Below, in pieces: positions 55,199 through 64,000 of a stretch of DNA of 64,000 bases. How positions within the stretch are numbered: the first letter of the stretch is position 1; the number at the start of each line of letters is the position of its first letter. A program made the position numbers and the translations under genes. The stretch covers positions 646,501-710,500 of the forward strand of contig NZ_CP036265.1 in the NCBI RefSeq assembly GCF_007743815.1, read 5' to 3'. This DNA is from Alienimonas californiensis. Lineage in GTDB: Bacteria > Planctomycetota > Planctomycetia > Planctomycetales > Planctomycetaceae. The notes beneath the pieces were generated by a model that worked only from the letters and a program-made list of their open reading frames with translations, was not told the DNA's origin and searched no databases.

Positions 55199-56161
55199 AT
55201 GTCGTCGCCCGCCGTCGTTCGTCCCCCGGTCCGGTTTGTCCGCCGCATTACCCTCGTGGCGCTGGGATTGATCGCGGCGGGGACGGCCGCCGGCGCCGGC
55301 GCCGACGAGCCCGCGGAGGCGTTCTCCCTGAAGGACCGCATTGCGGCGGCTCAGGCCGAGCAGCCCGCCGCGGGGGACCTGTCATACAAAACGGACGACT
55401 GGCACGGTTTCACACGGTTCACTTTCACCGGTGCGGACAGCGACGAATGGATTGTGGCCCCGAAGGCCCCCCGGGCGGACCGGGCCTGGGTCTGGCGGGC
55501 CCGGTTCCCCGGCGTGGCGACGGAACTGGACGTGGAACTGCTGAAGCGGGGCTTTCATATTGTCTATAAAGACGTCGCCCAGGACTTCGGCGGGCCGCGG
55601 GCGATGCAGCGCTGGCGGGGGTTCTATGAAAAACTCCGCCGGCTGGGGCTGGGGGAGCGGGGGATCTTCGAGGGACTCAGCCGCGGGGGGCTGCCGATCT
55701 TCGCCTGGGCCGCGAACTACCCGGAGACCGTCGCGGCCGTCCTGGGCGACAATCCGGTCTGCGATATTCGCTCCTGGCCGGGAGCCGACAACGGGGCGAC
55801 CAGCGTCGCCTGCATGACCGCCTACGGGGTGACGCCGGAGACGCTGGCGGCGTTCGAGGGCAGCCCGGTAAGGCTGACGGACAAGCTCGCCGCCCCGCGG
55901 GCGGACGGGGAGCCGGGGCCGCCGGTCGTGTTCGTCTTGAACGGGGCGGACGAGGTCGTCCCGCCGGCCGACAACGCCGACGTAATGGTCCGCAAACTGC
56001 GGGCCGCCGGCGGCACGGTGAAGGTATATCTCAAGCCGGGCCTGGGCCATCACCCGCACGGCCTGCAAACGCCGGAGGCGATTGAGGAACTGGCCGACTG
56101 GCTGATCGAGCACGGCACCTTCGCGGCGCCGGCGGCGGGCGGGGATCCAGCGGAAAAATAG
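55199..56161 (+). CDS. Exported alpha/beta hydrolase
   Basis: 320 residues from the ATG at 55199. A signal peptide is present (residues ~13-35). The nucleophile elbow G-L-S161-R-G-G is intact; a D in V-L-N-G-A-D-E-V-V-P and the H in G-L-G-H-H-P-H-G complete a probable triad. R-G-F-H-I-V-Y-K-D-V and D-F-G-G-P-R-A-M form the oxyanion-side loop. It could be an esterase or acyl-hydrolase; the substrate is unknown. It is divergent from the propeller gene and followed by the inverted repeat at 56200. Confidence 0.82.
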   Translation: MSSPAVVRPPVRFVRRITLVALGLIAAGTAAGAGADEPAEAFSLKDRIAAAQAEQPAAGDLSYKTDDWHGFTRFTFTGADSDEWIVAPKAPRADRAWVWRARFPGVATELDVELLKRGFHIVYKDVAQDFGGPRAMQRWRGFYEKLRRLGLGERGIFEGLSRGGLPIFAWAANYPETVAAVLGDNPVCDIRSWPGADNGATSVACMTAYGVTPETLAAFEGSPVRLTDKLAAPRADGEPGPPVVFVLNGADEVVPPADNADVMVRKLRAAGGTVKVYLKPGLGHHPHGLQTPEAIEELADWLIEHGTFAAPAAGGDPAEK

Positions 56162-56199
56162 ACCGTCCCAGGTCAGCGTGGCGTGACGCTCGAACGGAG

Positions 56200-56301
56200 A
56201 CCAACCCGAAGCGTCAGCGAGGGCGATCGCTCATCGGCCGGCGGCCGGCGCCCTCGCTGACGCTTCGGGTTGGTGTTGTACGGCCGGAGCTTGTGCTCCG
56301 G
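56200..56301. repeat. 26-bp inverted repeat plus adjacent small hairpin
   Basis: Perfect inverted arms 56200-56225 and 56249-56274 enclose a 23-nt loop that includes GGCCGGCGGCCGG. A second stem (7 bp, CCGGAGC-TTGT-GCTCCGG) spans 56284-56301. It lies between the convergent hydrolase and KatG genes, like a terminator. The GAAGCGTCAGCGAGGG core recalls an intergenic repeat I associate with planctomycete genomes, but this was not checked. Confidence 0.8.
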
Positions 56302-56387
56302 GCTCATATAGTTCGCCGCCAATTAAAAACGACCGCCGCGGCGAACCGCGACGGTCGATCGTTCCGCCGGGGCGGTCGGCGGCGGGG

Positions 56388-58907
<2,520 letters not shown>

Positions 58908-59012
58908 GCTCGCTGCTTGAATCGAAGTGGCTGGCGGGGGTCGGCCCCGGCTCGGAACGACCCATGATAACGGCCGCGGACGCCGGTTCGCCCGCAAACA
59001 TCGCATATCGCC

Positions 59013-59113
59013 CATGCGTCGAACGCATGGCCGGCCCATGCGTTCGACGTATGGGTTGCATTCCGAAGCCGTGCGGATTGACTGAAGCGCCGCCGCGATG
59101 CGTTTGACGCATC
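59013..59113. promoter_or_regulatory. Three copies of an ATGCGT-N3-ACGCAT dyad (putative OxyR sites)
   Basis: 17-bp dyads at 59013-59029 (perfect 7-bp arms), 59037-59053 (one mismatch) and 59097-59113 (perfect), each spacing T and A as T-N11-A as LysR-type regulators require. Centres are 59021, 59045 and 59105, so the first two are 24 bp apart. They fill the 252-nt divergent region between katG and oxyR. Confidence 0.7.
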
Positions 59114-59159
59114 AATCCGGGGCGGCGTCCCGTGGTCCGCCCGTAACCGCCGTCGCTTC

Positions 59160-60032
59160 ATGGAACTCACGCCGCTCCGCTACTTCCTCCGCGCCGCCGA
59201 CCGCGAGAATTTTACCCGGGCGGCCGAGGATCTGAAGGTGTCCCAACCCGCGCTCAGTCGGGCGGTGGCGGGGTTGGAGCGGGAACTGGGCCGCCCGCTG
59301 TTCGAGCGCGACGGCCGCACGGTCAAGCTGACCGACGCCGGCCGCACCTTTCGCACCCAGGCGGCGAAGATCGTCGGCCTGGCGGACGACGCCCGGGCGG
59401 AGCTGGTCGACGACGGCCGCACCGGGGCGGTGCGGGTGGCGATCATCCCCACCCTCGCCCCGTACCTGTTGCCGGGCCTGCTGCGTTCGTTTGTGGAGAT
59501 CCGCCCCGAAGCGGAGGTGCGGGTGGCGGAGACCGTCACCGCGGAGTGCGTCCGCAAAGTGCGGGCCGGGGAGAGCGATCTCGCCCTGCTGACCACCCCC
59601 GTGCCCGACCCCGCCCTGCACGTGGAGCGGCTTTATGAGGAAGAATTGCTCGCCGCCCTGCCCGCCGGCCACCGGCTGGCGGAGACGCCGACGCTGACGG
59701 TGGGCGACTTGCAGAGCGAACCGTTCGTGCTGCTGGGCGAGGCGCACTGTCTGTCGGAGGAGGCGCTGTCCTTCTGCCGTCGCTCCGGGGTGCAGCCGAT
59801 CCTGCTGGAGCGCACGAGCCAATTAGCGACGGTGAAGGCGCTGGTCGCCGCCGGCCACGGCGTCTCCCTGATCCCCGCCGCCGCCGCCGCCGAGGACCCC
59901 GGCATCGCGTACCGCCGCCTCACGGGCGACCGCCCGACCCGCACCGTCGTCGCCGCCTGGGACCAGGAGCGGTACGTCAGCAAGCTGACGAAGGCGTTTC
60001 TGGACGTGCTGCGCGGCCGGCGGGCGGGGTAG
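59160..60032 (+). CDS. oxyR: OxyR-type LysR regulator
   Basis: 290 residues. An N-terminal LysR winged helix (R-Y-F-L-R-A-A-D-R-E-N-F-T-R-A-A-E-D-L-K-V-S-Q-P-A-L-S-R) is followed by the effector domain. It has exactly the OxyR redox pair: A-H-C197-L-S-E-E-A-L-S-F-C206, nine residues apart as in E. coli C199/C208. Peroxide-sensing activation of katG and autoregulation are expected from its position next to the dyads. The start ATG is 46 nt after the last dyad. OxyR has no other targets visible in the window. Confidence 0.9.
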   Translation: MELTPLRYFLRAADRENFTRAAEDLKVSQPALSRAVAGLERELGRPLFERDGRTVKLTDAGRTFRTQAAKIVGLADDARAELVDDGRTGAVRVAIIPTLAPYLLPGLLRSFVEIRPEAEVRVAETVTAECVRKVRAGESDLALLTTPVPDPALHVERLYEEELLAALPAGHRLAETPTLTVGDLQSEPFVLLGEAHCLSEEALSFCRRSGVQPILLERTSQLATVKALVAAGHGVSLIPAAAAAEDPGIAYRRLTGDRPTRTVVAAWDQERYVSKLTKAFLDVLRGRRAG

Positions 60033-60147
60033 AGAGGCTTGCGAGTGGCAAGATAAGGCCGGACGATCATCGCCACCCCGCGTCGCCCCTTTCTAGTTTC
60101 GCCTCGCATCAGCGAGGCGCAAATGCTACAGCCACTATTATACCGCA

Positions 60148-61173
60148 ATGAAATCTCGTTCCAGACTCCTGCTTGAGAGGTCCGTTGCTGCGATGCTCTC
60201 AGCGATGGAAATCTACAACAAGCCGGACTTCAAATATCGAGAAGAGACATTCTCGATACTTTGCGTAAACGCATGGGAGCTGCTGCTTAAATCAAAGTTG
60301 CTCAACCTGTCGGGCAACAAGGTCGCCGCCCTGTACGTAATGGACTACAAAACGCTAAAGAGCGGCAAACGCTCGAAGATCAAGCACAAAAAGATCAACC
60401 GGGCTGGCAACCCGATGACGATCGGGATTGAAGAGTGCTGGAGAGGCATCCAAGAAGACTTCGGCGTCAAAGTCGATCAAGCCATAATAGACAACCTGAC
60501 TGCGTTGACAGAAGTTCGAGACAACGCCATCCACTTCGTAAACGACGACATCTCGCTTTGCCTAGTTGTACAGGAACTTGGGACGGCGGCGCTACAGAAC
60601 TATCTACATCTAGCAACCAGCTGGTTCGGCAACATTTTGGACGGATACAACTTCTACCTGATGCCGCTGTCGTTCGTTCGCGAGTTCGACACTTCCCGCG
60701 GAGCCCTACTAAACCCGCAAGAGAAAAAGATGCTCTCCTACATTTCTTCTGTGGAGGCGCGACACGGCACGGGCAAGTCATCAGAAGATTACAACTTCTT
60801 ACTGCGGATTGATCTCAAGTTCCATAAGGGCAGCACGGTAGACGCAGTTCCGGTCAAGTATTCAAAGGATGCGGACGCCACGGAGGTGCGTTTTTCGGAG
60901 GAGGACATCACAGACAGGTTCCCTTGGGACTACTCAATACTTACCACCCGGCTCGGCAAGCGGTACGAAGACTTCAAGGTCAACAAAGACTACCACAAGT
61001 TCAGAAAGCAAATTGAACGAGACAAGAAGCTGGCACATACTCGATTGCTCAACCCAAACAACCCAAATGGGGGTCGAAAAATATTGTATAACCCGAACAT
61101 CGTCAGAAAGTTCGACGCTCATTACAAGCGAAGCTCTCCCGATGGAAATAGTGGAAGCAATGCCGACACTTGA
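60148..61173 (+). CDS. DUF3644 protein with a HEPN-like R-x4-H motif
   Basis: 341 residues, AT-rich. DUF3644 features: F-K-Y-R-E-E-T-F-S-I-L-C-V-N-A-W-E-L-L-L-K-S-K (residues ~28-50), and a helix with E-V-R124-D-N-A-I-H129-F, an R-x4-H motif as in HEPN nucleases. The C-terminal half is Lys-rich and unlike known domains. A -10-like TATTAT (60136-60141) ends 7 nt before the ATG with no ribosome site, suggesting a leaderless transcript. GC and codon use differ from its neighbours, so transfer is probable. A 7-bp hairpin at 60101-60118 separates it from oxyR. A role in defence is a guess. Confidence 0.8.
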   Translation: MKSRSRLLLERSVAAMLSAMEIYNKPDFKYREETFSILCVNAWELLLKSKLLNLSGNKVAALYVMDYKTLKSGKRSKIKHKKINRAGNPMTIGIEECWRGIQEDFGVKVDQAIIDNLTALTEVRDNAIHFVNDDISLCLVVQELGTAALQNYLHLATSWFGNILDGYNFYLMPLSFVREFDTSRGALLNPQEKKMLSYISSVEARHGTGKSSEDYNFLLRIDLKFHKGSTVDAVPVKYSKDADATEVRFSEEDITDRFPWDYSILTTRLGKRYEDFKVNKDYHKFRKQIERDKKLAHTRLLNPNNPNGGRKILYNPNIVRKFDAHYKRSSPDGNSGSNADT

Positions 61174-61326
61174 GGCACGGATGGCCGGAGTCGGCCGCCG
61201 GGGGGTTGCGAGCAGGGGGTCAGCGCCGTCGGCCGCCGTTGGGAAGGTGACGCGGCTCCCGCTCCGACGGCGGTCGCTCCCCCCGCGGCGTCGCGTCGCC
61301 TGGTCGGCCGCGGCCGATGCGGCGCC

Positions 61327-62034
61327 TTATTTGATGCGGGTGGCGGTCTTGATCTTGCCCTTCTCGTCCAGGCCGTTCATCGAGCGGCCGTCCACGGAGA
61401 GTTGCATGCGGTCGAGCCGATAGCCCGTCGACGTGCCGGGTTCCTGGCCCGACAGCGACAGCACGCCCCGCCGGCAGGTCCACCTTAGGTCGCGTTCTTC
61501 GCCGGCCGTGCCGTCGGACCAGAGCGCCACGTCCTCGTCGCTGCGGGACCCGACGCTCACGTTCAGGACGGCCACGACGCGGGGGGTCATGTACAGCGTG
61601 ATCCGGCTTTGGATCTCCCGGGCCGCCTCCGGGTCGTCCCGGATCGCCCGCCGCAGGCTGCGTTCGGCGGCTTTCCGGAGGCGCTTTCCGGACTCGGCGC
61701 CCCGCAGGAGGAACTCTCCGGCGTGGTCGCGCATCGGCAACGACAGCGGGATCAGCCCGTCCTCCTCAAAGGCCTTTTTCTCCTCCCCCATCGTGCGGAG
61801 CAGGTTCGCCGTCTCCTCGACGGACAACTTGACGCCGCCGTCGATCTGCCCCGCCCGGACGCGTTTCTCCTCCGCCTCGAAGGCGGCGAGGAGCCGGTCC
61901 GCGTGTCCGTCCATCGCCTCGACGTGCGCGTCGTACGCCTCGTCGAATTCGTCGGACTCGACCTGTCGAAAACCGCACGAAACCGCGACGGCTCCGACGG
62001 CGGCGATCCCGACGGCGACGCGAAGGACGGTCAT
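61327..62034 (-). CDS. Lipoprotein-like secreted protein, unknown
   Basis: 235 residues from the ATG at 62034, preceded by GGGAGA. A signal peptide with a possible lipobox (V-A-V-S-C) precedes a charged helical region (E-A-Y-D-A-H-V-E-A-M ... F-E-A-E-E-K-R-V-R-A) and a C-terminal beta-rich part (W-T-C-R-R-G-V-L-S-L). It shows no family motif. An in-frame upstream ATG at 62076 is possible but lies far from the ribosome site. The ~150 nt downstream is GC-rich with no gene. Function unknown. Confidence 0.6.
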   Translation of the reverse strand: MTVLRVAVGIAAVGAVAVSCGFRQVESDEFDEAYDAHVEAMDGHADRLLAAFEAEEKRVRAGQIDGGVKLSVEETANLLRTMGEEKKAFEEDGLIPLSLPMRDHAGEFLLRGAESGKRLRKAAERSLRRAIRDDPEAAREIQSRITLYMTPRVVAVLNVSVGSRSDEDVALWSDGTAGEERDLRWTCRRGVLSLSGQEPGTSTGYRLDRMQLSVDGRSMNGLDEKGKIKTATRIK

Positions 62035-62178
62035 CGGTTCTCCCAAGTGCGGGCGCGGAGCGGGGCGGAAAATCACACTGCGAACCGGACCGAACTGTCA
62101 AGCGAGAACCGCACGCCGGGCGGGTCGCGCTCGGAAGGGAACGCCCGCCGCACGCATCCTCGACACACGCCGCGCCCT

Positions 62179-63453
62179 TTACCGCCCGAACGGACGCGGC
62201 GCCGGGCGGAGGATCTCCGGCAGGCGCACGTTCGTCTTCGCGATCGCCAACCGGGTGCGGGCGCTGACCTTATTGATGCGCGGGTTCGCCGTCAGGCTCC
62301 GCCAGCCGCAGTCTTCCCAGGAACGGGGATCGGGTTCGTCCTCGGGAATCAAATCGTCCGCCGTGCCGCCAGGTTCCCATAAATACTGCCGGCGGGCGCC
62401 GGCGATGCGGGGGAAGGGCCATTTCGTGCTGCGGCTCTGCACGATCTGCTTGAACGGCACGGCCGGGTGCGTGCGGAACACGCGGCCGCACATCTGCACC
62501 GTCGGCCCCTTGGCGCTGTCCCGGCAGAACACGGTTTGGAGGTCCGGACTATCAAAACCCTCCGTCAGCACCATGCAGTTCACCAGCACGCGGGTCTCGC
62601 CGGATTGAAACCGGGCGAGCTGGGCGTCGCGGTCGCTGTCGCCGGTGACCGTTTCGCAGGCGACTCCGCCGGCGGTTAGTTGGTTCTCCAGATCGGCGCA
62701 CTCGGCCCGGGTGCGGAAGAAGGCGATGCTTTTCCCCCAGCGGTCCGGGTTGCGGAGATACGCCTGGGCGACGCCCATCGGCGTGTGGGCGGGGATCGAA
62801 AAATGGTCGTAGCGGCTCAGGTAGCCGTCACCGATCAATTGATGAATGCCGGCGTCCCGCAGCACGCGGTCGAAGCAGAGCTTCATTTTGTCCGTGCGGT
62901 AGGGCGTGGCGGTCAGGCCGAGAATCCACCGCGGCCGCAATTGATTGTGCAGATGCGCCATGCTGGCCGCGGCGTCGTGCTGGGCTTCGTCGACGATTAA
63001 AAGCTCAATCCCCGGCGGCGGGTTTTTGTCGAACATGCTGACGGTGACCAGCGGGTCGACGCCGATCCCCTTCGCCGCGTTCTCCGAGGCGGTCTGGCTC
63101 AGCAGGTTCCGCCGCATCGCCGCCCAGCCGACCTTCACGCCGAACTCCTCCTGGAGCAGTTTGGCGATTAAAAGTCCCATCACCGTCTTGCCGCTGCCGG
63201 TGGGCGATTCGATCAGCACGCTGCGAGCCGCGGGGGACGGCACGCCGCCGCTATCGATGTGCCGGCCGGCGAGGTGAGCGAGCGCCTGCCGCACGATGCG
63301 GGCCTGATAGGGCCGCGGCTGCACCGCCGTGCCCGGCAACAGGCGATCGAGGGCGTCCGGTTCGCCCCGCTCTGCAACGTCCCCCGCTTCGCCGTCGCCG
63401 CCAGGCGGTGCGACCTCGGGGGCGGCGGCGAATGGCGGGCTCGGGTCGGTCAT
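62179..63453 (-). CDS. SF2 DEAD/DEAH helicase-like ATPase
   Basis: 424 residues. Motif I S-P-T-G-S-G-K-T at about residues 83-90, motif II V-D-E-A-Q-H near 153 and motif VI Q-M-C-G-R-V-F-R near 320 are all present, with T-A-T-P-Y-R (motif III). This suits a Type I/III-restriction-like or RecQ-type DNA helicase core, but no nuclease or methylase domain is attached. The first ~40 residues include a segment from the dispersed repeat arm (see 63383-63410), A-P-P-G-G-D-G-E-A-G. Cytosolic. Its role is unknown. Confidence 0.85.
   Translation of the reverse strand: MTDPSPPFAAAPEVAPPGGDGEAGDVAERGEPDALDRLLPGTAVQPRPYQARIVRQALAHLAGRHIDSGGVPSPAARSVLIESPTGSGKTVMGLLIAKLLQEEFGVKVGWAAMRRNLLSQTASENAAKGIGVDPLVTVSMFDKNPPPGIELLIVDEAQHDAAASMAHLHNQLRPRWILGLTATPYRTDKMKLCFDRVLRDAGIHQLIGDGYLSRYDHFSIPAHTPMGVAQAYLRNPDRWGKSIAFFRTRAECADLENQLTAGGVACETVTGDSDRDAQLARFQSGETRVLVNCMVLTEGFDSPDLQTVFCRDSAKGPTVQMCGRVFRTHPAVPFKQIVQSRSTKWPFPRIAGARRQYLWEPGGTADDLIPEDEPDPRSWEDCGWRSLTANPRINKVSARTRLAIAKTNVRLPEILRPAPRPFGR
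63383..63410. repeat. Single-arm repeat copy inside the helicase N-terminus
   Basis: This 28-mer matches the 5876-5903 copy at 26 of 28 positions and lies within the helicase gene, where it encodes A-P-P-G-G-D-G-E-A-G near the N-terminus. It is the third copy of the family in the window. Confidence 0.65.
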
Positions 63454-63595
63454 CGCGGGGCGTCCGTGCGGGGGAAGGCCCCAGTGTAGGGCCGCGACGA
63501 TTCGGTTCCCTACCCTCGCCGGGCGATCGGCCGCACAATCAGGCGGCGCCGCCTCCGTTGATTCGCTCCATCACTGCTCCGCCCGTTCCGTTCGC

Positions 63596-64000
63596 ATGGC
63601 CGACTCCGCCCCCTCCCCCAGCGCCGGTCCCGCGGCGGATCGCAAACGGGTCGCCGTCGTCGGCGGCGGGATGGCCGGGCTGACCTGCGCGAAGGTCCTG
63701 CACGAGGGCGGCGCCGACGTGACCGTCTTTGAACAGTCTGACGGCGTCGGCGGTCGAGTGCGGACCGACGGCTATCAGGGCTTCAAGCTGGACCGCGGCT
63801 TTCAGGTGCACCTGACCGCGTACCCGGAGGCGAAGCGGCACCTGGATTATTCCCAGCTCGATCTGCACCCCTTCCGGCCGGGGGCGCTGGTGTTTCACAA
63901 GGGCAAGCTGCGGCGGATGGACGACCCGTGGCGGGGCTGGAACAAGCCGCTGCGGGTGATGAAGACGGCGGCGCTGGGCGTGGGCTCCCCGCTGGACAAG
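63596..64000 (+). CDS. FAD-dependent oxidoreductase (3' end missing)
   Basis: The ATG at 63596 opens 135 codons to the window end. An FAD-binding Rossmann V-V-G-G-G-M-A-G-L-T-C-A at residues 20-31 is followed by V-F-E-Q-S-D-G-V-G-G-R-V-R-T and F-K-L-D-R-G-F-Q, as in protoporphyrinogen-oxidase/phytoene-desaturase-like enzymes. The substrate cannot be set from the N-terminus. It is divergent from the helicase gene; a 14-bp palindrome (AGGCGGCGCCGCCT, 63541-63554) lies in the gap. The C-terminus is outside. Confidence 0.85.
   Translation, partial: MADSAPSPSAGPAADRKRVAVVGGGMAGLTCAKVLHEGGADVTVFEQSDGVGGRVRTDGYQGFKLDRGFQVHLTAYPEAKRHLDYSQLDLHPFRPGALVFHKGKLRRMDDPWRGWNKPLRVMKTAALGVGSPLDK

Overview
The window is a GC-rich (third-position GC-heavy) chromosomal segment of a planctomycete (phylum Planctomycetota). 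This rests on gene content seen in the sequence: planctomycete-type cytochrome/DUF1549/DUF1553 plus DUF1501 pairs, a PVC-type CxxCH heme protein, a DUF1559 prepilin-like protein, a formylglycine sulfatase, XylR/Gfo-Idh genes, an ECF sigma factor with a membrane tail and many signal-peptide proteins. The genus is not certain; the composition would suit an Alienimonas-like member of Planctomycetia (inference). There is no rRNA, CRISPR array, transposase or prophage. One tRNA (Arg, anticodon CCG) is present.

Layout. 1-3.5 kb: a truncated multiheme/TPR cytochrome gene overlapping a CRTAC1-type FG-GAP/ASPIC lipoprotein gene that carries an in-frame palindromic insertion. 3.5-12.6 kb: DUF1990-like protein, small ORF, an OleA-like thiolase, sulfatase, a low-GC pocket with a three-helix membrane protein, a HerA-like ATPase, a GlpQ-type phosphodiesterase and a cyclase/formamidase. 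12.7-17.5 kb: a minus-strand run (LPS-type kinase, HExxH lipoprotein, ankyrin protein, membrane protein) divergent from a renalase-like oxidase. 17.8-19.4 kb: two secreted proteins, one an extreme Tyr/Gly/Asp low-complexity chain, the other with an internally duplicated beta-domain. 19.5-23.1 kb: an ArsS-type radical SAM / TVP38 / MerA-like reductase operon. 23.2-27.5 kb: CNNM protein, PNPOx-like protein, ECF sigma factor with membrane tail, small membrane protein, MsrA.

27.8-36.8 kb: tRNA-Arg, a XylR/AraC regulator, a DUF1559 protein, a small lipoprotein, a Gfo/Idh oxidoreductase and a 1496-residue ThuA/propeller/cytochrome protein. An identical 15-mer sits upstream of the regulator/DUF1559 pair and upstream of the Gfo/Idh gene, so these may form one regulon. 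36.9-43.6 kb: a beta-helix protein with doubtful ends, an RND efflux adaptor plus pump, an ArsR regulator. 43.7-56.2 kb: secreted proteins, PhoD-like phosphatase, the DUF1553/DUF1501 pair (ATGA overlap), a large diheme propeller protein and an alpha/beta hydrolase. 56.2-60 kb: an exported catalase-peroxidase divergent from an OxyR that keeps both redox cysteines, with three copies of a 17-bp dyad between them. 60-64 kb: an AT-rich DUF3644 gene that looks transferred, a lipoprotein, an SF2 helicase and the start of an FAD oxidoreductase.

The best leads are the two operator families (XylR, OxyR), the dispersed palindromic element that enters genes in frame, and the isolated DUF3644/HEPN-like island. 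All assignments are by reading motifs; no database search was run.
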